Source: Rutidosis leptorrhynchoides
Lineage: Eukaryota > Streptophyta > Magnoliopsida > Asterales > Asteraceae
Assembly: GCF_046630445.1 (NCBI RefSeq)
Contig: NC_092337.1
Location: 361,466,001 to 361,530,000 of the forward strand
Direction of reading: 5' to 3'
DNA length: 64,000 nt
This document shows positions 53,355 to 64,000 of this stretch, piece by piece. The position numbers and the translations under genes were made by a program. The notes under the pieces were generated by a model, which was not told the DNA's origin, made no database searches, and saw only the letters and a program-made list of their open reading frames with translations. Every line of letters begins with the position of its first letter. Position 1 is the stretch's first letter.

Positions 53355-53440
53355 TTAAAGGTTTTCTTGGGTGGTGAAATTATGATTAACTTCATTGTCA
53401 ACTTCCATCGAACCATGTATGTAATGTTTAAATCTGTGAC
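53355..53440 (-). pseudogene. C-terminal end of pol, element G
   Basis: Minus-strand codons read [20 protein letters not shown] then TTQENL and stop, matching the last residues of H's gag-pol ([20 protein letters not shown]). The rest of pol was separated by the insertion of H at 53441. The longer open frame running to 53768 continues into H's LTR antisense and is an artefact. Confidence 0.8.
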
Positions 53441-55439
53441 TGATAATGCTAAAAACGAACATATATTTCATAGCATTATTCCTCAAGAAAGACAAGCTTT
53501 TAGTTGCAATTGTTCTATTTACAAGTGATATTCGTTTAAATAATAAAAGGTGAAGACAAAAGACAGATTCGACGATTTGAAGACGCAAACGACCAAAAAG
53601 CTCAAAAGAACAAAAGACAATCAAAAAGGTTCCAATTATTGATAAGAAACGTCTCGAAATCACAAGAGTACAAGATTCAAAACGCGAAGTACAAGATATT
53701 AAATTGTACGCAAGGACGTTCGAAAAACCGGAACCGGGACCAGAGTCAACTCTTAACGCTCGACGCAACGGACTAAAAATTACAAGTTAACTATGTATAT
53801 AAATATAATATAATATATAATTAATTATATTAATTATATATATATTATATATATATATTATTAAAACCGTCGGCAGCCAGAAACTCCAAGGGTGTAAAAT
53901 GAAAATACCTCTCCGCGACTCGCGGAGTTTGAAGGGCTTTTTGCCGCGAGTCGCGGAGCCCCAAAATTCATTTCTGGCTATAAAGCCAACCGAATTCTGA
54001 TCGAATTTAACATCTTTTTTTTCATCTCTCTCTCAATATATACGAGTAATATATATTTATATTTATAATTTATATTTTAATTTTAATTATAATTCTAATA
54101 ATAAGGGTATGTTAGCAAATGTTGTAAGGGTGTAAGTCGAAATTCTGTCCGTGTAACGCTACGCTATTTTTAATCATTGTAAGTTATGTTCAACCTTTTT
54201 ATATTAATGTCTCGTAGCTAAGTTATTATTATGCTTATTTAAAACGAAGTAATCATGATGTTGGGCTAATTACTAAAATTGGGTAATTGGGCTTTGTACC
54301 ATAATTGGGGTTTGAACAAAAGAACGACACTTGTGGAAACTAGACTATGGGCTATTAATGGGCTTTATATTTGTTTAACTAAATGAAAGTTTGTTAATGT
54401 TAATATAAAGATTTACAATTGGGCGTCCCTATAAATTACCATATACACTCGATCGGACACGATGGGCGGGGTATTTATATGTACGAATAATCGTTCATTT
54501 AACCGGATACGGGAATGGATTAATAGCCACTAGAATAATTAAAACAGGGGTGAAATTACATTCAAGGGTAATTGGTGTAATTGTTAACAAAGTAGTAAAA
54601 CCTTGGTTTACACGCAGTCGATAACCTGGTGTATTCATTAAACAAAGTATTAAAACCTTGTTACAATTCGAATCCCCAATTAGTTGGAATATTTATCTTC
54701 GGGTATAATAATAATTTGACAAGGACACTTGCAATTTATATTTATGACTGATGGACTGTTATGGACAAAAACCAGACGGACATATTGAATAATCCAGGAC
54801 AAAGGACAATTAACCCATGGGCATAAAACTAAAATCAACACGTCAAACATCATGATTACGGAAGTTTAAATAAGCATAATTCTTTTATTTTATATTTAAT
54901 TTCCTTTATTTTATATTTAATTGCACTTCTAATTATCGCACTTTTATTTATTGTTATTTTATTTAATCGCACTTTTAATTATCGTACTTTTAATTATCGC
55001 AATTTAATTTTATCGCATTTTTATTATTCGCAATTTCATTATCGTTATTTACTTTACGCTTTAATTTAAAGTCTTGTATTTATTTTATATTTTACATTAG
55101 GTTTTAACTGCGAATAAAGTTTTAAAATCGACAAACCGGTCATTAAACGGTAAAAACCCCCCTTTATAATAATAATATCACTTATATATATATTTGTATT
55201 TTTATAAAAGTAAACTAATATAGCGTTGAGCTTTGTTTAAAGATTTCCCTGTGGAACGAACCGGACTTACTAAAAACTACACTACTGTACGATTAGGTAC
55301 ACTGCCTATAAGTGTTGTAGCAAGGTTTAAGTATATCCATTCTATAAATAAATAAATATCTTGTGTAAAATTGTATCGTATTTAATAGTATTTCCTGCTA
55401 AAAATTAATAGTATTTTATACCCCTCTGCTTTGACATCA
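53441..55439 (+). repeat. 5' LTR of Athila element H
   Basis: 1999 bp, TGATAATGCTAAAAACG...TTTGACATCA. Contains twin palindromes and TATA box (53913-53985). Homologous to G's LTR in reverse. Confidence 0.9.
53913..53985 (+). promoter_or_regulatory. LTR H core promoter: twin palindromes plus TATA box
   Basis: CTCCGCGACTCGCGGAG (53913-53929) and CCGCGAGTCGCGG (53944-53956) have centres 29 bp apart; CTATAAAG (53978-53985) follows 22 bp later. A T-rich then CT-rich stretch follows, as at a plant transcription start. Confidence 0.6.
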
Positions 55440-55447
55440 AGTATTTT

Positions 55448-55465
55448 TGGCGCCGCTGCCGGGGA
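55448..55465 (+). promoter_or_regulatory. Primer binding site of element H (tRNA-Asp type)
   Basis: TGGCGCCGCTGCCGGGGA, eight bases after the LTR. It is close to the tRNA-Asp complement characteristic of the Athila lineage, with one apparent difference (GCTG for GTTG). Confidence 0.85.
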
Positions 55466-56848
55466 ATAACTCTTAAAAGCCGGAAGCGCAACGCTAATAT
55501 ATAAAAAAAAAAATTTTTTTATCTACTTTTATTAAAAGTCGTTTTTGTAAAAATTACGTTTTAATTATTCAAAAATATAAAAAGAAAAACAAAAATATAA
55601 GTATTTTTAGGATTTTGTTAAATATTTAAGTTTTATAAGTTTCTTTATCTTTATTTTAATTTATAAAAATATAAATTTTATTAAAAATCGTTTATTTAAA
55701 CTAAAAACAGAAAAAAAAAAAAAAAAGAATAAAGAAAAACGCGTAAAAGTGAAACCTGTCAACTGTTTTTCTGAACCCCGCGACTCGCGGGGTTTTCCTC
55801 TTTATTTGCCGCGACTCGCGGAGGTCTTCTGACACACGGACAAAACCCTAAAGTTGCATTAATTACGGAGTTTTATTTATTATTATTATTATTTAACTTA
55901 ATTATTATTATTATTATTATTAATTTTAGTTTTATTTTTACTTTTTTACTTTATATATGTATTTTATTTAATTAGTTTTATTAAAATTGTAAAATTAGTA
56001 GTTTTTATTAAATAAATAATATAAAAATAATATTTTTTATAAAAATTGTACTTTTTACAACTTTTTGTATATTTTTATATTTTGTACCTTTTTAATCGTT
56101 GTAGCGTAATATTTGTATTTTTTAGCTCATATTTAATTTTAAACTTAGTTTTTGCTATAGTTATTTTTACTCCTATATTTTTAGGCTTTGCCGTAGAATT
56201 CCTTAAGTACTTTTTCTTTAGACTAAGATTTAGGTGCTTTAGAATTTTGCGACGCCTTTTTAAGTTTTAGTTTCTTTTTAAGTTATTTCCATTTGGGATT
56301 TAGTTTTTCCTGTAAGCTTTAATATTTTTAGACCTTTTACTATGTATCAATTATCATTTCAATTAGTAATTTCAATTTGCGATTATAATTTTAAGTTAGT
56401 TGTAGTGATAAGGTTAAATTAGTTAAGTATTTTTAAGTTTTGATAAGTTTCTTTTATTTTTCCGTCACCTTTTATTTTTCAACCATTTTTTTCTTTTTCG
56501 ACATTTTTCGACGCGCAATCTTTTTCTTTCTTATTTCTCGCTATTCTAGTTTTAGGACTTAGAATTTTTTCTACTTCTTATCTAAATTTCTTAAAATTAC
56601 GAAAATTTATTTTAAGTGGTTAAATTGATAGACATCAAAATTTTCTGGTTCGTAGTAATAGTTGGATTTGTACGTGGACCGGGTTATTGGAGCCAAACAG
56701 TCCTCAATTATATTGAGACCAAACGAATCCTGCCCCTCTGCTGCATCTTTTGGCTATTCGAAACGTGGGCAAAATCAGAAAAGTCTATTGATTGGATAAC
56801 TTATTATAATTTTTCTTTCCTTTTAAAAACTAATAGGATATTCTGTGA
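55466..56848 (+). other. Untranslated leader of element H
   Basis: AT-rich leader. At 55774-55821 it carries another twin palindrome (10-bp arms around 55784, and CCGCGACTCGCGG around 55815, 31 bp apart), with no clear TATA box after it. Short open frames such as 56046-56270 and 56616-56897 look like chance. Confidence 0.6.
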
Positions 56849-59800
56849 ATGCACCGAGCAAGACGTTCATCACCTTTTGTACGTTCACCACCTGTAACTC
56901 GATCAAGACATCGTTTAACAAATATAACCGCCGTTGATTTTTCTTTAGAATCGTCATCCAGTCGACCAAGTACTTCAGTTCAAATTTCCGATAATCCATT
57001 TTTTGAAACAAACCTCACAATTGAGAATCCAGAAAATATTCAGGAACGGTTCATAGATCCTGAACCATTAAACTTTCCTCCGGAACCACCAATCATTCAA
57101 ACAGAGATTGTTGAGGAACGAACTATTAAATCAGAATCATCTAGTGATACCGATTCCACAAATTCAAATATGGAGAATCTGGAACCTTTAAGTATGGAAG
57201 ACCGAATGAGAGCTAAACGCACTGGCCAAGGTCACGCAATTACTCATCCAGACATTAATGCGCCAGATTATGAAATCAAAGGACAAATTCTACACATGGT
57301 GACTAATCAATGCCAATTTAGTGGTGCGCCGAAGGAAGATCCAAATGAACATCTACGTACCTTTAATAGGATCTGCACACTATTTAAAATACGAGAAGTG
57401 GAGGATGAACAGATATATCTCATGTTATTTCCCTGGACTTTAAAGGGAGAAGCCAAAGATTGGTTGGAATCGTTACCTGAAGGGGCGATTGATACATGGG
57501 ATGTTTTAATTGATAAATTTCTTAAACAATTCTTTCCTGCATCTAAAGCCGTAAGACTTCAAGCAGAAATTGTTACGTTCACACAGAAACCAAATGAAAC
57601 TCTATATGAGGCATGGACAAGATATGGAAAGTTATTAAGAGGATGTCCGCAACATGGTTTAGACACCTGTCAAATAGTACAAATATTTTACCAAGGATGC
57701 GACATCACTACAAGAAAAGACATAGATATAGCAGCTGGTGGTTCTATTATGAAGAAAACCGAAACTGATGCTTACAAAATTATAGATAATACTGCTTCCC
57801 ACTCGCATGAGTGGCACCAAGAAAAAGATATCATTAGATCATCTAAAGCAGCTAGAGCCGATTCTAGCCATGACTTAGATTCCATTTCCGCAAAGATAGA
57901 TGCTTTCGAGAGACGAATGGAAAAGATGACTAAGGATATTCATGCTATACGAATTAGTTGTGAGCAGTGTGGAGGACCACATTTGACAAAAGATTGTCTC
58001 AGTATTGAATTAACAATGGAACAAAGAGAGAATATTTCATACATAAACCAAAGGCCTGGAAATAATTATCAGAATAATTATCAACCGCCAAGACCGATTT
58101 ACAATCAAAACCAGAATTATAACCGAAATATTCCATACAACAACCAACAAGGTCCTAGCAATCAACAAGTATCCAATAATACTTACAATCAGCAAAGACC
58201 GAATTTTCAAAACAAACCACCACAACAAACCGATGATAAAAAGCCGAATTTAGAAGATATGATGACGAAGCTAGTTGAAACTCAAACGCAGTTTTTCACA
58301 TCTCAAAAACAAACAAATGAACAAAATGCTCAAGCATTTAGAAATCAACAAGCTTCTATTCAAAATCTGGAACAAGAAGTGAGCAACCTAGCAAGGTTAA
58401 TAGGTGAAAGAAAACCGGGAAGTCTACCAAGTGATACAAACGCTAACCCCCGGAATGAAACAGCTAAAGCTATTACCACAAGAAGTGGTACAACACTTAA
58501 AACACCTGAAATACCTGTAACTTCTGATGAAACTATTCCTACTCCACAAGAACCACAACCTGATCAAGATAAGGAAAAAGAACCGGTAGTTGAAAAGGTT
58601 AATGAAGATAACATAGTTAAGGATAAACCTTATGTTAAACCATACCAACCACCACTTCCTTACCCGAGTAAAATGAAGAAAGAGAAACTTGAAGCCGAGC
58701 AATCCAAATTCTTGGATATGTTTAAACAGATAAATGTAAATCTTCCTTTCATTGATGTAATTTCAGGAATGCCAAGATATGCTAAATTCTTGAAAGATCT
58801 AATCACGAATAGAAAGAAAATGGAAGAACTCTCGGCTGTTACTATGAATGCTAATTGTTCAGCAGTGCTGTTGAATAAGATACCAGAAAAACTATCTGAT
58901 CCAGGAAGTTTCACAATTCCATGTTTTCTGGGTAGTCTTAGTTCAATAGAAGCATTGGCTGATTTAGGTGCTAGTATAAATCTAATGCCGTATTCACTAT
59001 ACGCTAAATTAGACCTTGGAGAATTGAAACCAACCAGAATAAGCATACAACTAGCCGATAGATCAATAAAATATCCTAGAGGGATAATGGAGAACATGCT
59101 AGTTAAAGTTGGTACTTTAGTATTTCCAGTAGATTTTGTTGTTTTGGACATGGAAGAAGATTCTCAAGTTCCTCTCATATTAGGAAGACCATTCTTAAAC
59201 ACGGCTAAAGCAATGATAGACGTGTTCGGTAAGAAACTGACCCTAAGTATAGAGGATGAGAGTGTTACCTTTTCAGTCGATAGAGCAATGCAACAACCAC
59301 AATCTGCAGATGATACATGTTATTATATTCAAACTATAGATGCACATGCAGAATTATTAGAAGAATTTCCAGAATTACAAGGAACAGGAGAATGTTCTTT
59401 AGGAGAAGGAAATGAACCAATTGATGAAGCTGAAATGTTAGCTACACTTATAGCTAATGGATATGAACCAACAACAGAAGAAATTCAAATGCTAAAAGAA
59501 GAAGACAGATATCGATATAAATCATCGATAGAAGAACCTCCGAAATTAGAGTTAAAGCCACTTCCAAACCATTTGGAATACGCTTATTTACATGGTGAAT
59601 CTGAATTACCTGTAATAATATCGTCTTCTCTTACTGAAAATGAGAAATCACAACTCATTTCTGTGTTGAAAGCTCATAAACCAGCCATTGCATGGAAGAT
59701 TCATGATATTAAAGGAATAAGTCCTTCGTATTGCACACATAAAATCCTTATGGAAGAAGGTCATAAAACGTATGTGCAACGCCAACGAAGACTAAATCCT

Positions 59801-62455
59801 AATATGCAAGATGTAGTTAAGAAAGAGATTATTAAGCTGCTAGATGCAGGTTTGATATATCCAATTTCTGATAGTCCATGGGTAAGCCCAGTTCAATGCG
59901 TGCCTAAGAAGGGTGGCATGACTGTCATCACAAATGAGAAAAATGAGCTTATTCCTACTAGGACTGTAACAGGATGGCGTGTATGTATTGATTATAGAAA
60001 ATTAAATGACGCCACCAGAAAAGATCACTTTCCCTTACCTTTCATAGATCAAATGTTGGAAAGATTAGCCGGAAATAGTTACTATTGTTTTCTAGATGGA
60101 TTTTCCGGATATTTTCAAATTCCAATAGCACCCGAAGATCAAGAGAAAACCACATTCACATGCCCTTATGGAACTTTTGCTTACAAACGCATGCCATTTG
60201 GACTTTGTAACGCCCCTGCAACCTTTCAAAGGTGTATGATGGCAATTTTTCACGACATGATAGAAGAATGCATGGAAGTATTCATGGATGACTTTTCAGT
60301 CTTCGGTGATACATTTAAATCATGTCTAGTTAATCTGGAACGAATGCTAATTAGATGCGAAAAATCAAATCTAGTACTTAATTGGGAGAAATGCCATTTC
60401 ATGGTTAAAGAAGGCATCGTTCTTGGACATAAAATTTCAAAAGAAGGAATTGAAGTGGATAGAGCTAAAGTAGATGTAATTGCTAAACTTCCACATCCCA
60501 CAAATGTTAGAGGAGTTAGGAGTTTTCTAGGGCATGCCGGTTTTTACCGACGTTTCATAAAAGATTTTTCAAAAATTGCCACTCCTATGAATAAACTCCT
60601 AGAAAAGGATGCGCCATTCATCTTTTCAGATGAATGTATCAAATCTTTTAATATTCTTAAAGAGAAACTCACTAATGCACCGATCATGATAACACCAAAT
60701 TGGAGTCTACCATTTGAACTAATGTGCGATGCAAGTGATTTTGCAATGGGAGCCGTTTTAGGACAAAGGATTGAAAAACGATTTCAACCTATATATTATG
60801 CTAGTAAGACATTACAAGGAGCACAAACGAACTATACAACTACTGAAAAAGAACTCCTTGCTATTGTCTTTTCTTTTGACAAATTTCGATCATATCTTGT
60901 TCTAGCAAAAACGGTGGTCTATACCGACCATTCTGCTCTTAGATACCTATTTTCAAAACAAGATGCTAAACCAAGATTAATCCGTTGGATCTTACTCTTA
61001 CAAGAGTTTGATATTGAAATCCGAGATAAAAAAGGAGCAGAAAATCTCGCCGCTGATCATCTTTCTCGTCTTGAAAATCCCGAATTAGAAGTTCTAAATG
61101 AATCGGCCATACAAGACAACTTTCCTGATGAATATCTATTGAAGATAGATTATAAAGAAATCCCATGGTTTGCAGACTATGCAAACTACTTAGTTTGTGG
61201 ATTCCTTGAAAAAGGATTATCGTACCAAAGACGAAAGAAATTCTTCAGTGATATAAAACACTATTTCTGGGAAGATCCACATCTGTTTAAAAGTTGTCCC
61301 GATGGAATAATACGCCGATGTGTATTTGGAGATGAAGCTAGTAAAATTTTAAACCATTGTCACACAGGACCAACAGGAGGGCATTATGGGCCTCAACTAA
61401 CAGCAAGAAAAGTTTATGAAGCTGGATTCTATTGGCCTACAATTTACAAAGACGCACACCTTCTTTGCAAATCCTGTGATGCATGTCAAAGGGCCGGAAA
61501 AATAAGTCAACGTGATGAAATGCCACAAAATGTCATCCAAGTATGTGAAGTATTTGACATTTGGGGTATTGACTTTATGGGTCCATTTCCAAAATCTCAT
61601 AATAATCTATATATACTCGTAGCCATTGATTATGTATCTAAATGGGCGGAAGCACAAGCTCTCCCAACTAACGATGCACGAGTTGTAGTCAACTTTTTAA
61701 AACGTCTTTTTGCAAGGTTTGGAACACCGAAAGCTTTAATAAGTGATCGGGGTACTCATTTCTGTAATAATCAACTTGAGAAAGTTCTTAAAAGATATGG
61801 AGTAACTCATAAAATCTCCACCGCATATCATCCACAAACAAGTGGACAAGTTGAAAATACAAACCGAGCTTTAAAACGTATTCTTGAGAAAACCGTAGGA
61901 TCAAATCCGAAGGAATGGTCCATTAAATTGGAGGATGCACTCTGGGCTTTTAGAACAGCCTACAAAACTCCAATTGGAACCACACCTTTTAGACTTGTGT
62001 ATGGAAAAGCATGTCATCTTCCAGTAGAAATTGAACACAAAGCATTTTGGGCTTTGAAGACATGTAATCTTGATTTACATGAAGCCGGACGTCTACGATT
62101 AAGTCAACTAAACGAATTAGAAGAATTAAGACATGAAGCATACGATAATTCGTTAATCTATAAAGAAAGAACAAAGAAATGGCATGATAAAAGAATCAGA
62201 AGTTCAAAAGAATTTAAAGAAGGAGACAGAGTTCTTCTTTTCAATTCACGATTCAAGCTATTTCCTGGAAAATTGAAATCAAGATGGTCTGGACCATTCA
62301 TAGTCAAAAGAGTTTTCCCATACGGAACAATAGAATTAATAAATTCAAATGGGATTGAATTTAAAGTTAATGGTCACAGAGTTAAACATTACATACATGG
62401 TCCGATGGAAGTCGACAACGAAGTTAATCACAATTTCGACACCACAGCTAACTAA
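56849..62455 (+). CDS. Gag-pol polyprotein of Athila element H
   Basis: 1868 residues, uninterrupted. In order: Ser-rich N-terminus; gag (about 115-310, with [10 protein letters not shown] and [10 protein letters not shown]); knuckle [13 protein letters not shown] (about 371-383, CX2CX3HX4C); Asn/Gln-rich linker; protease ADLGAS (about 703); reverse transcriptase ([12 protein letters not shown] near 1012, catalytic FMDD near 1144); RNase H ([12 protein letters not shown] near 1292, [10 protein letters not shown] near 1360); integrase with the H/C zinc region ([10 protein letters not shown] ... CKSCDACQ, about 1503-1545) and core Asp (DFMGPF, near 1573), Asp (SDRGTHF, near 1633), Glu (GQVENTN, near 1668). 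Copies the element's RNA and inserts the DNA. No chromodomain, as expected for Athila. Gag and pol share one frame without a shift. The ATG at 56849 is the first in frame. Confidence 0.95.
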   Translation: MHRARRSSPFVRSPPVTRSRHRLTNITAVDFSLESSSSRPSTSVQISDNPFFETNLTIENPENIQERFIDPEPLNFPPEPPIIQTEIVEERTIKSESSSDTDSTNSNMENLEPLSMEDRMRAKRTGQGHAITHPDINAPDYEIKGQILHMVTNQCQFSGAPKEDPNEHLRTFNRICTLFKIREVEDEQIYLMLFPWTLKGEAKDWLESLPEGAIDTWDVLIDKFLKQFFPASKAVRLQAEIVTFTQKPNETLYEAWTRYGKLLRGCPQHGLDTCQIVQIFYQGCDITTRKDIDIAAGGSIMKKTETDAYKIIDNTASHSHEWHQEKDIIRSSKAARADSSHDLDSISAKIDAFERRMEKMTKDIHAIRISCEQCGGPHLTKDCLSIELTMEQRENISYINQRPGNNYQNNYQPPRPIYNQNQNYNRNIPYNNQQGPSNQQVSNNTYNQQRPNFQNKPPQQTDDKKPNLEDMMTKLVETQTQFFTSQKQTNEQNAQAFRNQQASIQNLEQEVSNLARLIGERKPGSLPSDTNANPRNETAKAITTRSGTTLKTPEIPVTSDETIPTPQEPQPDQDKEKEPVVEKVNEDNIVKDKPYVKPYQPPLPYPSKMKKEKLEAEQSKFLDMFKQINVNLPFIDVISGMPRYAKFLKDLITNRKKMEELSAVTMNANCSAVLLNKIPEKLSDPGSFTIPCFLGSLSSIEALADLGASINLMPYSLYAKLDLGELKPTRISIQLADRSIKYPRGIMENMLVKVGTLVFPVDFVVLDMEEDSQVPLILGRPFLNTAKAMIDVFGKKLTLSIEDESVTFSVDRAMQQPQSADDTCYYIQTIDAHAELLEEFPELQGTGECSLGEGNEPIDEAEMLATLIANGYEPTTEEIQMLKEEDRYRYKSSIEEPPKLELKPLPNHLEYAYLHGESELPVIISSSLTENEKSQLISVLKAHKPAIAWKIHDIKGISPSYCTHKILMEEGHKTYVQRQRRLNPNMQDVVKKEIIKLLDAGLIYPISDSPWVSPVQCVPKKGGMTVITNEKNELIPTRTVTGWRVCIDYRKLNDATRKDHFPLPFIDQMLERLAGNSYYCFLDGFSGYFQIPIAPEDQEKTTFTCPYGTFAYKRMPFGLCNAPATFQRCMMAIFHDMIEECMEVFMDDFSVFGDTFKSCLVNLERMLIRCEKSNLVLNWEKCHFMVKEGIVLGHKISKEGIEVDRAKVDVIAKLPHPTNVRGVRSFLGHAGFYRRFIKDFSKIATPMNKLLEKDAPFIFSDECIKSFNILKEKLTNAPIMITPNWSLPFELMCDASDFAMGAVLGQRIEKRFQPIYYASKTLQGAQTNYTTTEKELLAIVFSFDKFRSYLVLAKTVVYTDHSALRYLFSKQDAKPRLIRWILLLQEFDIEIRDKKGAENLAADHLSRLENPELEVLNESAIQDNFPDEYLLKIDYKEIPWFADYANYLVCGFLEKGLSYQRRKKFFSDIKHYFWEDPHLFKSCPDGIIRRCVFGDEASKILNHCHTGPTGGHYGPQLTARKVYEAGFYWPTIYKDAHLLCKSCDACQRAGKISQRDEMPQNVIQVCEVFDIWGIDFMGPFPKSHNNLYILVAIDYVSKWAEAQALPTNDARVVVNFLKRLFARFGTPKALISDRGTHFCNNQLEKVLKRYGVTHKISTAYHPQTSGQVENTNRALKRILEKTVGSNPKEWSIKLEDALWAFRTAYKTPIGTTPFRLVYGKACHLPVEIEHKAFWALKTCNLDLHEAGRLRLSQLNELEELRHEAYDNSLIYKERTKKWHDKRIRSSKEFKEGDRVLLFNSRFKLFPGKLKSRWSGPFIVKRVFPYGTIELINSNGIEFKVNGHRVKHYIHGPMEVDNEVNHNFDTTAN

Positions 62456-62627
62456 GTGTGGGGAGAATCAAGTCTTTAAAGGATAATATGAATTTCTGTT
62501 AGAGTTAGATTGTCTGTTTTCGTGTAGTTCTCGAAAATGGAACACGTATGGTCTTTCCCTAGCAGACCCTAAAGAACTAGTCTTCTCCCCCCATTCTGAA
62601 TTTTTATTTTTTTTAGGTTTTTACAAA

Positions 62628-63044
62628 ATGAAGACTGCCTGTGAACTAAACCATGGTCTAATGCTACACGCTTTGATCACTAAACGTAATAATGACATAC
62701 TCCCGAGCGAAATAGTATCAGTAATCAGAGAAAGAATGGACGGAGTTAGAAAAGGATCCAGATGCGAAGATAATAAGTTACAATTTGGTAAAGGAAAATC
62801 AAAATCCGCAGCGAAAAGAAGAGCACGACACCTAGAAAAATGTCACAAATGCGGAAAATGGTCACATGGAGGTAAATGTTCAAATAATCAAACCTATTCA
62901 AATACCGAATTTGTTACTTTATGCAGAGACGGACCGTTCATATGTTTAGAAGAAAAGACAATGAATGCTAGAGGTTACGCATATGCAGCCATGGAAGACC
63001 AATTAAACCGACTATCTTATGAATATAATAGATCATATAACTAA
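62628..63044 (+). CDS. Zinc-knuckle accessory protein of element H
   Basis: 138 residues, intact, 172 bases after the gag-pol stop. Basic GKGKSKSAAKRRARHLEK precedes CHKCGKWSHGGKC (CX2CX4HX3C). It is about 87% identical to G's copy (51821-52237), with changes concentrated at residues 24-46 and the C-terminus. This pattern suggests selection for the nucleic-acid-binding-like core. A splice-donor-like TTCACAG|GTATGT follows at 63060/63061. Role unknown; RNA packaging or post-transcriptional control are possibilities, not evidence. Confidence 0.75.
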   Translation: MKTACELNHGLMLHALITKRNNDILPSEIVSVIRERMDGVRKGSRCEDNKLQFGKGKSKSAAKRRARHLEKCHKCGKWSHGGKCSNNQTYSNTEFVTLCRDGPFICLEEKTMNARGYAYAAMEDQLNRLSYEYNRSYN

Positions 63045-64000
63045 GAAATCTATTTCACAGGTATGTCTGTACAGTTTTTATTTTTATTTTTATTTTTAAT
63101 CTTTTGATAATAAACGCTAATTTGTTCGCTAAAAAGTATTAAATTGGTATTAAATAAAATTAGGTTTGGCGACCGAAATTATTGATATCCTTCAAAAATT
63201 TATTACATCACTGCGAAATTTAACGTTTATTCTTAAGGTATAAATATCTTTAATCAATCAACCCAAAATATTTCAAAAATTCGTCATGAGTTAAATTAGG
63301 TCTTGGAACCGAAATTACTTTACCGAAAAGAGGGGCGCATATTTTTGATAATATTTGACTGATTAAAGTGGGATAAAAAGACAAAAAGATTTTTAAATTT
63401 ATTTTTACCATGTTTTTAATCTTAATATTTAAATCTTAAATTAATATTGTAAACTTTGTAAAAACAATATTTTTAAAATTGTAAATATTTGAAAAATTAA
63501 TATAAGTTTGGTATGAATTTATAAATTTTTAAATTAAGTTTGGTGTGAATTTTTAATTTTTAAAATATTAATTTTTAATTTTATGCATTTTAAATTTTGA
63601 GTTTGGTGTGAATTTTTAATTTTTAATTTTGAATTTTATATTTAAGTTGTGTGAATTTAAAAACAAAAATTTACTTTATATCATTAAGTTAAGAATATGA
63701 TTTTTAAAATTCGTCGTAAGTTGAAGACTAGGTCTTTGAACCGAAATTGCTTTACCCGAGGAAGGGACGAGAACTTTTATTATCAATATTTTTAATCTTG
63801 TTGATTTAAAGTATGCCAAAAACATTAAAAAACCCAAAAATCTTAGCTTTTAAAACAATCGCTACAAAAAGACAAATTTTAAAATTTTGTCGAGGGACGG
63901 ACTAGGACATCAATCCGAAACGACCTCGTCCTAAATAACAAGGGAAACAAAATTTTAAAATTAATTTCTTAATTGTTTTATAACTTAAAGATTATAAAAA
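63045..64000 (+). other. Intron-like spacer of element H
   Basis: Counterpart of 50894-51820 in G. It has four diverged copies of the AGGTC...ACCGAAATT motif (63163-63190, 63296-63337, 63727-63776, 63893-63932) in AT-rich DNA, no ORF, and runs off the window. Confidence 0.6.

Larger units (their letters stand above)
44647..53440 (-). mobile_element. Athila-lineage element G, 3' portion
   Basis: Minus-strand Ty3/gypsy element of the Athila group. In transcription order it has: pol tail (53440-53355), extra protease ORF (53339-52393), zinc-knuckle ORF (52237-51821), intron-like spacer, ORF1-family gene (50732-48707), 3' untranslated region, and 3' LTR (46636-44647). Element H inserted into its pol at 53440/53441, so gag, most of pol and the 5' LTR lie right of the window. 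G itself landed beside the LINE copy ending at 44463. Confidence 0.85.
53441..64000 (+). mobile_element. Athila-lineage element H, probably autonomous, 3' end outside window
   Basis: Plus-strand Ty3/gypsy element with 5' LTR (53441-55439), tRNA-Asp-type primer site, 1.4-kb leader, an uninterrupted gag-pol (56849-62455), zinc-knuckle ORF (62628-63044) and an intron-like spacer. The ORF1-family gene and 3' LTR are expected beyond 64000. It inserted into the pol gene of related element G in the opposite orientation. All enzymatic motifs are present, suggesting a relatively young copy. Confidence 0.9.

Noticed and set aside
53355-53768. 137-residue open frame on the minus strand
   Set aside because: Its first part is antisense to H's LTR; only the last ~28 codons (pol tail of G) are meaningful. 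The frame exists because H inserted there.
44647-55439. LTRs at 44647-46636 and 53441-55439 as the two LTRs of one Athila element
   Set aside because: They are in opposite orientation. The right one has a primer site on its right side and drives H; the left one is the 3' LTR of minus-strand element G.

Overview
This is nuclear DNA from a flowering plant, most likely a eudicot of the daisy family (Asteraceae). The AT-rich composition, the very long LTRs with an initiator-Met primer site, the Athila and chromovirus elements and the plant PB1 gene all fit; the family assignment is my inference. About 85% of the window is transposable elements stacked inside one another. Only one ordinary host gene is clear: a two-exon PB1-domain protein at 34390-36640.

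Left block (1-33350). The oldest readable element here is B, on the + strand. Its 5' LTR remnant is 4984-6695. Its internal region is split into 6696-10509, 14731-14908 and 30849-31156, and its 3' LTR is 31157-33350. Three insertions broke it up. Element A (- strand; LTR 1735-4983) sits in B's 5' LTR; its internal region runs off the left edge and carries an acidic-repeat ORF and an intact F-box ORF. Solo LTR C (10510-14730, duplicated target ATGAT) and complete element D-E (- strand, 14909-30843, duplicated target ATTTA) sit in B's internal region. D-E was itself hit by chromovirus F (22004-24775, duplicated target TAAAG), which now keeps only a 5' LTR stub, the tail of pol and a 3' LTR. A, B, C and D-E have related LTRs. 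B and D-E have no recognisable pol and look non-autonomous (LARD-like).

Middle block (33351-44646). A LINE-like tail is followed by the PB1 gene with a TATA box and poly(A) signal. After it come weathered repeats: a chromovirus integrase/chromodomain fossil, a CACTA-type end, a LINE reverse-transcriptase C-terminal fossil, a (CA)n(GA)n microsatellite, and a LINE copy with an RRM-type ORF1 and a poly(A) end but no ORF2.

Right block (44647-64000). Two Athila-lineage Ty3/gypsy elements face each other. G (- strand) has its 3' LTR at 44647-46636, an Athila ORF1-family gene, a zinc-knuckle accessory ORF, an extra protease ORF and the last codons of pol. H (+ strand) inserted into G's pol. H has its LTR at 53441-55439, a tRNA-Asp-type primer site, an uninterrupted 1868-residue gag-pol and the same accessory ORF; its 3' end is outside the window.

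The most interesting pattern is a pair of GC-rich palindromes whose centres are 29-32 bp apart (mostly exactly 32), about 20 bp upstream of a TATA box. It occurs in the LTRs of two unrelated retrotransposon groups (C/D/E and Athila). A further copy lies inside Athila element G, just upstream of what looks like a private promoter, a short first exon and an intron for the ORF1-family gene.
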